The translations under genes and the position numbers were made by a program. From Methylobacillus flagellatus_A (GTDB taxonomy: Bacteria; Pseudomonadota; Gammaproteobacteria; Burkholderiales; Methylophilaceae), in the NCBI RefSeq assembly GCF_031344055.1, contig NZ_JADBEN010000003.1: DNA of 64,000 bases. The stretch is one strand, 5' to 3'. A model generated the notes under the pieces. The model had not been told where the DNA came from. It did no database searches and saw only the letters and a list, made by a program, of their open reading frames with translations. Below, one piece after another: positions 51,019-61,600 of this stretch (position 1 is the first letter of the stretch; each line of letters starts with the position of its first letter).

Positions 51019-52992
51019 ATGACCGTGACGAATATTATATGCCTGCCTGACCTGTTCAAGAGCCAGCTGGCACGCCAGAACGGCATGTTCGACCTGGTGC
51101 GGGAGCCCATCCTGCAAGGATGCGGTATCGATATTGGCCATCCGCCCGCCATCAGGAAAAAATCGTCCTCCCTGCTGGCGGGGTTCGATCTTGAGCAATT
51201 CCTCGCCCTGGCGGCGGAGGCTCGGCATGAGCCGCGGCGCTCGCCATGGACCGCTCCCCGTGCGGCAACGGATTACCTGTTCTCCTTCATACCGGAAAAT
51301 ACGCTGGTGCTGTCGGCGGACATGCCGCCTTGGTTGTCGCAAGCATGCGAGGAGCGGGGGTACGGCTTCATGGACGTCACGATGTCGCCATTACGTTTTG
51401 CGCGCGACCTGTACATCGCGATACGCTGTTCGGATGAGGGCGTCTTGCAGAAAATCGCCACGCATGCGGTCAAGCGGGAAGAATTAAGGCTCGAGGCCGC
51501 AGCATTGGCTGCCAACGTGCGCATGCACCAGGCCTTGTTGGAGGAGGAGGGCAGTTTCCACTTCGACGACCTCGACGGCAGCCTGATCTATATCGGCCAA
51601 TCGCCTTTCGAAACCTCCCTGCAGACGCCGGACGGACATATCCTGGGTTGCGACGATTTTGCCGAACGACTGAACGCCTTGTGCCAGGGACGGCGCCTGC
51701 TTTACAAGAGCCATTCCCCCGTGGCGGACTTCGCGCAGCAGGAGCGTGCCGCGCTGGCGCGCATCGCCGGCCAGCCGGTTGGCCTGTGCCAGCAAAGCGC
51801 CTACCAGATACTTTCCTCGCCTGCGGACTTGGCATTGACCGGCATTTCCGCGGACATACTGCAAGAGGCGGCCTGGTTCGACAAACGCTCGCACATGCTC
51901 CACCAGCCTGCCGTGCCGCTGGCCGGGCAAGGCGGTTTTTCCTCCACGGCCTACCAGCAGGTGCATTTCAAGGATTTCCTTTCCCCCGCGTTCTGGCACC
52001 AGGTGCTGGCTCCCGGACGCCAGGCGCCGGCCGTGGCGGAGATTCCCGCCGTGGCGCACCACCACGCGCGGGAAACGCTGGATCAGTGGGGAGACTACTC
52101 CGCCGTCATGACGTGGGGCAGGACCCTGCCGTACGAATCCTTCCTGCGCTCGGGCGGCCTCAGCCTGATCCAGCGTGTGGAGTCCCTGGAAGAATCCGCC
52201 TCCGCACGTCCGGCGGCAACCGGGGAAAACAGCTTCTGCAATAGCAAAAAGCTGGTCGTGCTGGGCAATGGGCCTTCGCTGAAGGGCCTGGACCTGCGCT
52301 CGCTCGCCGGCGCGGATACCTTGGGCATGAACGCGGCCTACCGCCATTGGGAGCGCATCGGCTGGTATCCCGATCATTACGTCTGCCTGGATGACCAGTT
52401 GATCGAGACGCATGCCGGCGCGATTCATGACATGATCGTCGCGGGCAAGGTGAAAACGGCGTTCCTGATTGCCAAGATATTGAATGACTACCCTGACCTG
52501 CGCGGCCGGGAAAACGTCTTTTTCCTGGAAAGCTTCAAGAATTCATCGCGCAAGAGCGCCTATCTGCGTGGATTGAAAATCCAGTCCTCGGTGCCGTTCA
52601 AGGGCACCGGCTACCTGGAGCATACGACAGGCGCCTTCGCCGTGCGTTACGGCGCCCACCTGGGCTATGCGGACATCGCCATCCTGGGGGTGGATCTGCG
52701 CTACGTGGAAGTCCTGCCCGAAGCCAGACACGCAGGGGAGATCAAGCTCGTCATGACCGACACGCCAAAGCACAATCCCAATTACTTCTTTGACGACTAC
52801 CAGCGCGCAGGCGACAAATACAACATCCCCAACCCCGGCTGGAACCTGCACGTCAGCGCATTCAGGCGGGTTGCCGCAGACCGCGATGCCTATCGCTGGA
52901 CGACGCGCATCGTCAATTCCAACCCGCAATCCGTGTTGTTCGATGAGTCTGTTTTCCCGTTTGTCGCCATTGAAGAGTTTCTGGAGGAATGA
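51019..52992 (+). CDS. Two-domain protein with a C-terminal sialyltransferase-like (GNGPSLK) domain
   Basis: A 657-residue protein. The C-terminal part (about 405-657) starts with KKLVVLGNGPSLKGLDLRSL and has DTLGMNAAYRHW, CLDDQLIETHAGAI, TTGAFAVRYGAHLGYADIAILGVDLRY. This pattern is like GT42 sialyltransferases and DUF115 proteins of flagellin and capsule clusters. The N-terminal 400 residues are unknown; LLYKSHSP and QQSAYQILSS recall capsule Kdo-transferase-like folds, weakly. The start at 51019 follows GAGAG; a TTG at 51004 is possible. The C-terminal domain is a close paralog of the N-terminus of the gene at 56829. Confidence 0.72.
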   Translation: MTVTNIICLPDLFKSQLARQNGMFDLVREPILQGCGIDIGHPPAIRKKSSSLLAGFDLEQFLALAAEARHEPRRSPWTAPRAATDYLFSFIPENTLVLSADMPPWLSQACEERGYGFMDVTMSPLRFARDLYIAIRCSDEGVLQKIATHAVKREELRLEAAALAANVRMHQALLEEEGSFHFDDLDGSLIYIGQSPFETSLQTPDGHILGCDDFAERLNALCQGRRLLYKSHSPVADFAQQERAALARIAGQPVGLCQQSAYQILSSPADLALTGISADILQEAAWFDKRSHMLHQPAVPLAGQGGFSSTAYQQVHFKDFLSPAFWHQVLAPGRQAPAVAEIPAVAHHHARETLDQWGDYSAVMTWGRTLPYESFLRSGGLSLIQRVESLEESASARPAATGENSFCNSKKLVVLGNGPSLKGLDLRSLAGADTLGMNAAYRHWERIGWYPDHYVCLDDQLIETHAGAIHDMIVAGKVKTAFLIAKILNDYPDLRGRENVFFLESFKNSSRKSAYLRGLKIQSSVPFKGTGYLEHTTGAFAVRYGAHLGYADIAILGVDLRYVEVLPEARHAGEIKLVMTDTPKHNPNYFFDDYQRAGDKYNIPNPGWNLHVSAFRRVAADRDAYRWTTRIVNSNPQSVLFDESVFPFVAIEEFLEE

Positions 52993-53060
52993 ATGAGCTG
53001 CTCGATTGATGCAGGATTGTCCGGTTTCAACATGTGGGCCTGCCAAGGAATGTTGAACGC

Positions 53061-55862
53061 ATGCCGCCATTAACATTTCCCCGCCTGTTGGTGGTCGATC
53101 CGACACCCCTTGGCCTCGTATGCGCCACCAGTCAATTAAGGCAACTGTTTCTCGGAGACTGGCCGCAAGAAAACTTTCTGCAAGTATGGTACGAAAGCGA
53201 TGTGGCACAACCGTTGCACACCATGAGGCTAGGGCAGTCCTTCCAAGAAAGCGCCATGCATGCGGGCTCCATCGAGGCTGTGATGGAGGAATGTATCCGA
53301 TTCGCCCCGGAAGTCATCTATCTCCGGCCTGTGGAATCCGGCACCTTGCTCGGGTTTGTGGAACGCCTGCAAGCGAGGACCCCGGCGCCGCTGGTCGTGC
53401 ATATGATGGACGACTGGCCGGAGCGTCTGCGCATCCAAGACCCGGCACGGTTTTCCTGGTTCGACGCAAGCTTGCGGCGCATTCTGGCAAACAGCTCGCG
53501 TCGCTTGAGCATAGGCACCACCATGTCGAGGGCCTATGCATCCCGTTATGGCGGTTACTGGCTCCCCTTGGCGAACGGCGTGAATCTGTCAGACTTCACG
53601 GCGCATCGCACTGCGGTTGACGCCCCGACTGCCGGGAAAGCCCCGTTCATCCTCCGCTACATGGGATCGCTTGCCTCGGACATGACTTACGGCAGCGTCC
53701 GGGACGTAGCCGAAGCAATCGCCTCATTGCAGGAAGAATGCCCGGTCAGCTTTGAAATTTACACGTCCGAGGAATGGCTGGACAAGGCAATCCATGACAT
53801 GGGCGGCTTGCCGGGCGTGTACGTGCACCGGCAGGTCGATGCCGAAGCCTACAAAAAAATACTATGCGAGGCGGACGCGCTGCTGATTGCCTATAATTTC
53901 GATGCCGTCAGCATGGCCTACACGGGCCTGTCCATGGCCAACAAAATGCCTGAATGCCTGGCGTCGGGCACGCCGGTGCTCGCTTATGGCCCGCCAGGGA
54001 GCGCGACTATTGCCTACCTGCGCGATGCGGGATGTGCGGCGCTTGTCACGGAAAGGGCGCCTGGCAAATTGCGCGAGGCAATCAAGGCCCTGGCGCTGGC
54101 ACCGGAAACACGGCAGGCACTCGCCGCCAAGGCGCAAAAGCATGCGGCTGCGCACCTGTCCCAGAGCATGGTGCAAAAGAAATTCAGGCAATACGTCTCC
54201 TTTTCCCCGCTGCCGGCAGGGCATGTGCTGGTCGGGCCTTTCGAGAGAAAGCAATCCGCCCATTACGACGAAACGCAATCCATCGCCCATATGCTGGCCG
54301 GGACATACAGCCCGGATAAAACCATGATCGATGTCGGCGCGCATTTCGGCTCCGCATTCCGGCCGTTCCTGAACAAGGGCTGGCATATCTACGCCTTCGA
54401 ACCGGACGACAGAAACCGGGGCAAGCTGCTGGAAGGCCTGGCGAGCCATGCCAACAGGCACCTGGTGACGCTGGACGCCCGCTGCGTCAGCAACGCCACG
54501 GGGCATGACCTGTCGTTTTACCGCTCCGAGCAAAGCTCGGGCATCAGCGGTCTGTCCGCCTTTCACGAATCCCATGTCGAAGCACAACGCGTCAGCACCG
54601 TCACCCTGGGCGATTTCTTCCCAAACGGCGCAATACCCGGGATCGACTTTCTGAAGATTGATACCGAGGGCCACGATCTATTCGTGCTGCAAGGTTTTCC
54701 CTGGGAACAGGCCAAGCCTGCCGTGATCGAATGCGAATTCGAGAATGGCAAGACCGCCCCGCTGGGCTACGACTTCCACGACCTGGCGCAATTCCTGGTG
54801 GACAAGGGATATACGGTGTACGTCAGCGAATGGCACCCCATCCTGCAATATGGCGCACGCCATGATTGGCACTGCCTGGCAAAGTATCCCTATGAACTGC
54901 AGGATGAAAAATCCTGGGGAAACTTGCTGGCTTTCCGCGATCCCGTGGATGAACTCGTGCTGGCAGAAGCCGTCGGGAACCTGATCCGCTTTTCTCCGCG
55001 CGACTCCTCACCGCTCGGTTTCGTTTCGCATTTGCTCGATCTTGGCGGTTTGCCGCTCGAAGTGCTCGGCGACAAGTTCGACGTTACCTGGTACCAGCAA
55101 CCCAAGGTCTTTGAAGAAAAAGTGTCCTTGCTCTACCGTTTCATCCGCGAAGAGGGCTTCACCCAATTCATCGACGTAGGAGCCAACGTCGGCTTTATCT
55201 CCATCCTGGCCAAGCTGGCCGTTCCAGACCTGCACGTCATCGCGCTCGAACCTGATCCGCGCCTGGTTGAACTCATGCATCGCAATATTGCAAGGCTGGA
55301 TCTGGAAAACATCCAGGTGATCAATGCAATCGTAGGCGAGGAATCCTGCCCGAGAGCTTCTTTCAGCTTGAATCCGCACAGCAGCCTCGATAACCGCGTC
55401 AATGTCAGCGGATGGCAGAAAACGCTGCTGCCTATGGTACGACTTGACCAGGTGCTGCATGACCGGGGCATCGCGGGGAAAACATTTTTCAAGATTGACG
55501 TCCAGGGCTTTGAACATATGGTGTTGCGCGGCTGCGAACCATGGTTGCGCGCGCACCGGGACTGGATGATCAAGATGGAGTTTGCGCCCGGCCTGCTACG
55601 CTCACAAGGGGCAGACCCGCTAGCCTTGCTTGCCTGGCTCCAGGACGACTGCGGGTTTGAAGTCGCCGAACTCAGCGAGCGGATTCCCTACGGCACAGCC
55701 GGGCTGGAATCATTGTTTGCCTACTCATTGCAGAAGGAACAGAGGGCAGCTTTTGTGTCATATGTCGCCGCCCTCAACCGGGGTGAGCTGGGCGGCCAGG
55801 TGGATTTATTGATTCGCCCAGGCCGGGAGCATTGCGCTGATCGCCAGGCGCTTGAGCCATGA
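53061..55862 (+). CDS. GT4-like glycosyltransferase fused to two FkbM methyltransferase domains
   Basis: A 933-residue protein with three modules. Residues about 1-380 look like a GT-B glycosyltransferase (PLVVHMMDDWPERLR, WLPLANGVNLSDF, MANKMPECLASGTPVLAYGP). Residues about 415-630 are an FkbM-type SAM methyltransferase (MIDVGAHFGSAFRPF, IYAFEPDD, GIDFLKIDTEGHDLFVLQGF), and about 680-890 are a second one (FIDVGANVGFISIL, VIALEPDPRLVELM, TFFKIDVQGFEHMVLRG). FkbM domains O-methylate sugars or polyketides. The start at 53061 is preceded by AAGGA; a GTG at 53034 has no ribosome-binding site. Adding a sugar and methylating it in one protein is the simplest reading. Confidence 0.85.
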   Translation: MPPLTFPRLLVVDPTPLGLVCATSQLRQLFLGDWPQENFLQVWYESDVAQPLHTMRLGQSFQESAMHAGSIEAVMEECIRFAPEVIYLRPVESGTLLGFVERLQARTPAPLVVHMMDDWPERLRIQDPARFSWFDASLRRILANSSRRLSIGTTMSRAYASRYGGYWLPLANGVNLSDFTAHRTAVDAPTAGKAPFILRYMGSLASDMTYGSVRDVAEAIASLQEECPVSFEIYTSEEWLDKAIHDMGGLPGVYVHRQVDAEAYKKILCEADALLIAYNFDAVSMAYTGLSMANKMPECLASGTPVLAYGPPGSATIAYLRDAGCAALVTERAPGKLREAIKALALAPETRQALAAKAQKHAAAHLSQSMVQKKFRQYVSFSPLPAGHVLVGPFERKQSAHYDETQSIAHMLAGTYSPDKTMIDVGAHFGSAFRPFLNKGWHIYAFEPDDRNRGKLLEGLASHANRHLVTLDARCVSNATGHDLSFYRSEQSSGISGLSAFHESHVEAQRVSTVTLGDFFPNGAIPGIDFLKIDTEGHDLFVLQGFPWEQAKPAVIECEFENGKTAPLGYDFHDLAQFLVDKGYTVYVSEWHPILQYGARHDWHCLAKYPYELQDEKSWGNLLAFRDPVDELVLAEAVGNLIRFSPRDSSPLGFVSHLLDLGGLPLEVLGDKFDVTWYQQPKVFEEKVSLLYRFIREEGFTQFIDVGANVGFISILAKLAVPDLHVIALEPDPRLVELMHRNIARLDLENIQVINAIVGEESCPRASFSLNPHSSLDNRVNVSGWQKTLLPMVRLDQVLHDRGIAGKTFFKIDVQGFEHMVLRGCEPWLRAHRDWMIKMEFAPGLLRSQGADPLALLAWLQDDCGFEVAELSERIPYGTAGLESLFAYSLQKEQRAAFVSYVAALNRGELGGQVDLLIRPGREHCADRQALEP

Positions 55863-56119
55863 TGACCCTGAGCCATATGCCGCCAGCGGGCCAAGCACCG
55901 TCTGTGAGTGAGCCCTGCCCGGTATGCGCCTCTCCATACACGGCCTATGTGAGGGATGTGCCTACACGCAGGACCAAGAGGCAGATCGCCTTGCTTTCCT
56001 GCCTGGAATGCCAGAGTTTCTGGAATCCATCTGGCTATGCCGAAGATAAGGCCAGCTCGACATTGCATATGGAATATACAAGGCGATCAATGATTGCACG
56101 GTTGGAAATTCATGTTTGA
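55859..56119 (+). CDS. Small zinc-ribbon-like protein, possibly the 5' part of the next gene
   Basis: An 86-residue product with CPVC (about residues 20-23) and CLEC (about 48-51), a typical C-x2-C pair forming a zinc ribbon, then FWNPSGYAED. Many SAM-dependent methyltransferases of glycan clusters begin with exactly such a ribbon. The frame closes at 56117, and the next frame, a methyltransferase, opens at about the same place. It could be a separate small protein or the detached N-terminus of that methyltransferase. Its ATG overlaps the previous stop by 4 bases. Confidence 0.6.
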   Translation: MMTLSHMPPAGQAPSVSEPCPVCASPYTAYVRDVPTRRTKRQIALLSCLECQSFWNPSGYAEDKASSTLHMEYTRRSMIARLEIHV

Positions 56120-56825
56120 TATCATCCGCAAAACTGATTATTGGGCAGCACTGGATGACCCTCAAGTATTCTCGCGGCTGGAAGGATTTACCCTCAAGGC
56201 GCTGGATGGCTTGAAGCACATACAGGATGCCTGGTCACTGCATCAATTGCTCCCGCTGCGCAATCTGCGGATCATTGAAATAGGCGGAGGCGCCAGCCGC
56301 GTATTGCCCGCGCTGGATGCAAGCAACGAACGCTGGAATCTGGACGAGTTCCTCGGCGATGGCAATGGCGTAACGGCTCCGGTGGAGCTTGAGGGATGCA
56401 AGCTGCTGCGCAAGAAACTGGGCGATTTCCCCCCAGAGCTGCCGGACGCTTACTTTGATCTGGCATTCAGCATTTCAGTCATTGAGCACATTCCTGCAGA
56501 GGCCTTGCCTGGTTTTTTTGCAGATCATGCGCGCATCATGAAACCCGGCGGAATGGCCTATCATGCAATAGACATTTATGTCGGGGATGAAGGCAGGCCG
56601 GAGCTTGAAGAGCGGATAGACCTCTATTTCAGCAGCATACGTGACCATGGCTTCGTTTTCGTCTCCCCTCCGGCACTGGCCCGCCCCGCCTCTTTCCGCT
56701 GCGAGATGGCCTCCAATTCCGATTGGGGCATGTGGCGCTGGAACAAAAACGTGCCTGCTTTACAAGACATACGCCGCATATCTCAATCGGTCAGCATTGC
56801 CGCGATTATTCAAAAAGGCAGCTAA
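56112..56825 (+). CDS. Class I SAM-dependent methyltransferase
   Basis: A 237-residue methyltransferase-like protein. Motif I is RIIEIGGGASRVLP (about residues 57-70), and the post-motif region is AFSISVIEHIPAEALPGFFADHARIMKPGG, the standard motif around strands 4-5. It overlaps the zinc-ribbon frame by 8 bases in another frame; a TTG at 56094 would extend it by six codons. It may have been one protein with the ribbon. It probably methylates a sugar of the glycan. Confidence 0.8.
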   Translation: MFDIIRKTDYWAALDDPQVFSRLEGFTLKALDGLKHIQDAWSLHQLLPLRNLRIIEIGGGASRVLPALDASNERWNLDEFLGDGNGVTAPVELEGCKLLRKKLGDFPPELPDAYFDLAFSISVIEHIPAEALPGFFADHARIMKPGGMAYHAIDIYVGDEGRPELEERIDLYFSSIRDHGFVFVSPPALARPASFRCEMASNSDWGMWRWNKNVPALQDIRRISQSVSIAAIIQKGS

Positions 56826-56828
56826 GCC

Positions 56829-58565
56829 ATGTTCACTGTCAGCAAAAAATTGATTGTCCTTGGCAATGGCCCATCACTCAAGGGCATTGATTTCCATACA
56901 TTCCGTGGCGTGGATACGCTGGGCATGAATGCAGCATACCGGTATTGGCAGAGAATCGGCTGGTATCCGGATCATTATGCATGCCTCGACGACCAGCTGA
57001 TCGAAACGCATGCTGAAGCCATTTACGACATGATCATGACCGGCAAGGTGAGATCGGCTTTCCTGATCGGCAAGATTCTTGATTTTTACCCGGACTTGCG
57101 GGAACGGGAAAACGTATTCTTCCTTGAAAGTTTTAACGCGGTTCGGCAACAACGTGTTGCGGAACGCGGAATCCCGTTCATTTTCTCGATCCCGTTCCAG
57201 GAGTCCGACGCCAGCAAAGTGACGACTGGCGCCTATGCGGTACGTTACGGCGCCCATCTCGGCTATGACGAGATCAGCGTTCTGGGCGTGGATTTGCGCT
57301 ATGTCGAATTGCTTCCTGAAGCAAGGCAGGCGGAAGGCATCAAACTGGTCATGGCCGAAACGCCACAGCACAACCCGAATTATTTCTTTGATGACTACCA
57401 GCAGGCGGGCGACAAGTTCAATGTCCCCAATCCGGCATCCCACGGGGAAAATCTCCATGTAGCGGCATTCAGGATCGTTGCCAACGACCGGGAACAATTC
57501 GGCTGGAAAACGAGGATATTCAACTCAAACCCGCAATCCGTCCTGTTCGACGAACAGATATTCCCTTTTGTCCCGGCAAGGGACTTTCTGCATAGGCGCC
57601 CCTTGGGAGCCATCGTGATCCCCACCACGGCAACGGAACTGGATCAATTATTGGTCAATGTCCAGATATGGGATCAGGCAGCCTTTTTCCCTTTGCAGGC
57701 CGCATTACCCGAGGAAAACAAACCGGACCTGGTGTTTGCCTTCAGCGGTGAAGAAGACCCGGCTTCGGCATCACTGTTGCTGGAGGCGGTCGCACGAACG
57801 CGGCGGCTGCAGCAATGCTTTTCCCGCGTCGAGGTCGAATTCATCGGTCTGGATGCGTCCCTGGACTATTACCAGCGGGATTACAACCGGGCTGTGACCG
57901 GCAAAGGCTTCAAGTCAGGGCCGAACGAACAGTTCTTCAGGCTGATGGATATGCATGCGGGCGTGGGCGAATTCATTTTCTACATGGAGTGCGATTGCGT
58001 CCCAGTGCAGGCCGGCTGGCTGGACAGGATAATAGCGCTGGCGGCAAGCGACCACGAATCCTGGCTGATTGGTAGCTATTATCGCGGCATCGCCAAGCTC
58101 GACAAACGCTTTTCCAGGCACATCAATGGCAATGCGCTATATAGAGTGGGTTCTTCCGAATTCATGGATTTCGTCAGAGCGTTCTGGCATCCACGGCTGC
58201 ACCAGGTGATTGAGTCCGTCGATCCGCGCATGGCTTATGATTGCCTGTTGAGCTACATCTTTACGGATGCCGATCCGTTCGCAGCAAATGAAGCCTGGCA
58301 ACTCCTCCAGGAGACAGGCCACCGCTTCCGGGCAACCGCGCTCATCCAGAACATATCCGCCGCCGCGGACGCCGCCCGCGAAGACATTCCCGAGCTTGTC
58401 CTTGAAATACGGCAGCGGCATCCGGAAACCTACCTGTTGCACGGGCATGCGTTCCTGAGACTCGTACAGAAACACGCCTTGCGCCAGGAAATGCAGCAGG
58501 AAGACGTATTATCGTGGGAGAAAATCATTGAAGACGAAGTCAAGCGCCGCTTAAACCCGCAATGA
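56829..58565 (+). CDS. Sialyltransferase-like (GNGPSLK) domain fused to a GT-A domain
   Basis: A 578-residue protein. Residues 1-255 are a near copy of the C-terminal domain of the gene at 51019 (KKLIVLGNGPSLKGIDFHTF, WYPDHYACLDDQLIETHAEA, TTGAYAVRYGAHLGYDEI). Residues about 260-578 look like a GT-A glycosyltransferase domain with FIFYMECDCVPVQAGWLDRI as the metal/donor site. The paralogs share the sialyltransferase-like domain but carry different partners on opposite sides. With a CMP-sugar synthetase in the same island, transfer of a CMP-activated sugar is the likely role of the shared domain. Confidence 0.78.
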   Translation: MFTVSKKLIVLGNGPSLKGIDFHTFRGVDTLGMNAAYRYWQRIGWYPDHYACLDDQLIETHAEAIYDMIMTGKVRSAFLIGKILDFYPDLRERENVFFLESFNAVRQQRVAERGIPFIFSIPFQESDASKVTTGAYAVRYGAHLGYDEISVLGVDLRYVELLPEARQAEGIKLVMAETPQHNPNYFFDDYQQAGDKFNVPNPASHGENLHVAAFRIVANDREQFGWKTRIFNSNPQSVLFDEQIFPFVPARDFLHRRPLGAIVIPTTATELDQLLVNVQIWDQAAFFPLQAALPEENKPDLVFAFSGEEDPASASLLLEAVARTRRLQQCFSRVEVEFIGLDASLDYYQRDYNRAVTGKGFKSGPNEQFFRLMDMHAGVGEFIFYMECDCVPVQAGWLDRIIALAASDHESWLIGSYYRGIAKLDKRFSRHINGNALYRVGSSEFMDFVRAFWHPRLHQVIESVDPRMAYDCLLSYIFTDADPFAANEAWQLLQETGHRFRATALIQNISAAADAAREDIPELVLEIRQRHPETYLLHGHAFLRLVQKHALRQEMQQEDVLSWEKIIEDEVKRRLNPQ

Positions 58566-58694
58566 CGCATTGCTTCCTCAATCCAGGCATTAACCGGCCT
58601 TTATCGCCACTGTTCCGGCAATGCGCCCTCGTCTTTCCCTCCTATACTGTTGCAATATGGTCTTGCCCAACAAGCATGAAAAAGGTAATACAGA

Positions 58695-61600
58695 ATGGCA
58701 GATAGGTTTCCGCTAGTCAGCATCGTCGTACCTGCGTACAAGATCACGTATCTGACAAGAACGCTGCGCAGTGTGCTTGAGCAGACCTATCCTGCACTCG
58801 AGATCGTCATCTGCGACGACGGCACTAGCGTATACGTTGCGGAAATTGCCGACACGGTACAGGCTGACACAACCATTCCCGTTCGCTATTTCAAGAATGA
58901 AAGCTCCCTGGGAGAATATGGCAGCACCGCCAGGGGCATCCGCCTGGCCCAAGGAAAATACATCAAGCTCCTGCATGACGATGACATGCTGGAACCTGAT
59001 TGCATAGCCGAACTGGTGGCCGCCTTCGAGAACGAAGCGAACGTCACCTTGGCTTCCTCGCGGCGCCAGCGGATCGACGGCGATGGCGAGCCGTTGCCGG
59101 ACATCCTGCCGACCTGCTTCCCTTTTTCCGGCGACGTGCTGATCGACGGCAAGGAACTGGTTTCGTTCCTGGGCGACCACACGATCAACTTCATCGGCGA
59201 GCCCAGCTGCATCCTGGCGCGGCGTGACGACCTGCTGGCGATTGCCGATGAGCTGATGTCGCTCAACGGCACACTCATCCACTGGGTTGGCGACCTGGCG
59301 CTGTATGCCAAGCTGTTGCAGCGGGGCAACCTGGCGTTTCTTGCCAAGCCCTTGACCAAGTTCCGCGTCTCCAGCGCGCAGTTCAGCCAGGTAGGCCGCG
59401 ACCAGGTCGGCATCGGCGACAAGGGCCATGCCGACTTCCGCAAGGCTATCCGCGACCTGGGCTGGTATCGCACGTCTGGCGACAACAAGCTGGTCGGCGT
59501 CGCGCCCATTACACAATTGAAGGCGCGGGTGTTCAAGCCGGTCAACCTGCTGGCCGCATTGCACCGTGCCGCAGGACTGGGCAGCGTATCGTTGGCAAAC
59601 TGGATGGGCATACGCCGCCCGACGACGGTACAGCAGGGACTCATCGACCAGCACCTGGCGGCGCAACAGGGCGGACCGCGCATTGCCGTCATGCTGCTCG
59701 ATCGCGCAGGCTCGGCCGAGGCTATTGAGAATACGCTGTCCAGCCTGCAAGAAGGCAATCTCTACCGCAACCTGGAAATATGGGTACTCTCTCCCCTGAC
59801 TCTGCCCGATCTTGCGGTCAAGGCCAAGGTCGTGGCGCTCGATCCAGGCGGGAACAGCGCCATCGCCATCAACGGCGCCATTGCCGAAACGCAGGCGGAG
59901 TGGGTCCTGCTGGCCGAGGCCGGGTCCGACTTCATGCCCAGCGGACTGCTGATCGCCGCGCTGGACTTGCCGACGCTGCCGGCATCCTGCCATGCCGCCT
60001 ATGCCGACGACATCATCCGCCTGGAAGACAACGAGCTGGGCCTCAACCTGCGCCCGGACCTCAACCTGGACTTGCTGCTCAGCTTCCCCGCCAGCATGTC
60101 GCCGCATTGGCTGTTCCGCAGGACAAGCCTGATTGAGCAAGGCGGCTTCTCCGCCACATCGGGACGTGCCTTTGAGCTGGAATATCAATTGCGCCTGATC
60201 GAGCAATTGGGCTTAGGCAGCATCGCCCATATCAGCGAGCCGCTGCTGATCGGCCAGCAGCTGGACCTGCAGGCATATCCGGAAGAACAGGCCGTCATCG
60301 CGCAGCACCTGGCCGCACGCGGCTACGAGCAACCTGTCGTCCACAGCCACTTGCCGAGGTGCTATGCGATCGATTACGGCCATGCGCAGCAGCCCTCAGT
60401 CAGCATCCTGGTGATCGTCAAGGACCGGCTGCCGCAAGTGCAGCGCTGCCTGGAAACCTTGCTCGAGCACACCAGCTATCCCAATTACGAAGTGCTGTTG
60501 CTGGACCATGGCAACCAGGCCGCGGACATTCGCAATTGGCTGGCGGGCATTGAATCCATGGCCTTGCCGCAATTGCGCGTCCTGCGCTTCGATGCTGGGA
60601 TCGCGCGCGAGGCCCTGTGCAACCAGGCAGCCCAGCATGCCCATGGCGACTTCCTGCTCTGGCTGGGAGACGGCGCCGGCATCCTCAACCAGGACTGGCT
60701 GCAGCAGCTCCTCAACCACGGCTTGCGCCCCGAAGTAGGGGCTGTCGGCGGCAAGCTGCTTTCCGCCGACGGCAAGATACGCCATGCCGGCTTGTTGCTC
60801 GGCCTCAACGGCCCGGCAGGACGTGCGTTTGAAGGCCTGTCCCACGACGAGGGCGGCTATATGCAACGCTTGCAGGTCGACCAGCAGTACTCTGCATTGA
60901 GCAGGGAATGCCTATTGCTGCGCCGCGAATTATTCCTGCAGGCCGGCGGCTTTGATGAGGACCCCTTGCTCTCGCGCTGGTGCGATGCCGACTTGTGCCT
61001 GAAACTGCAGCAGGCGGGCTTCCTCAATGTTTGGACGCCGCGGGTGACGCTGCTGATGGACATGCCGGCCGCCGCTGCCGCCAGCGCACGGGAAGAGGAT
61101 GCCATGTACGCCCGCTGGCTGCCCGTGCTTGCGCGCGACCCTGCCTACAATCCCGGCTTCTCGGTCAAAGCCGAGCCAGGCTTCAAGCTTGCCGAGCCGT
61201 CATTGTCGTGGCGACCGTTGCAAGCCTGGAAACCGCTCCCGGCCATCCTCGCCCATCATGCCGATCCCTACGGGTGCGGCCATTACCGCGTCATCCAGCC
61301 CCTCATCGCCATGCGCGCAGCGGCGCTCATCGATGGCACGATATCCGGAGACCTGCTGTCGCCGGTCGAGCTTGAGCGCTACCAGCCTGATGCCGTCGTA
61401 CTGCAGCGCCAGACCACGGAAGACCGGGTCGAGGCGATACGGAGGATCAAGGCCTTTTCCCAGGCTTTCAAGGTGTATGAATTGGACGACTACCTGCCCA
61501 ACCTGCCGATGAAAAGCATGTACCGCAAGCACGTCACCAAGGATGCCGTCAAAGCCTTGCGGCAGGGGCTGGGGTTCGTCGACCGCTTTGTCGTCTCTAC

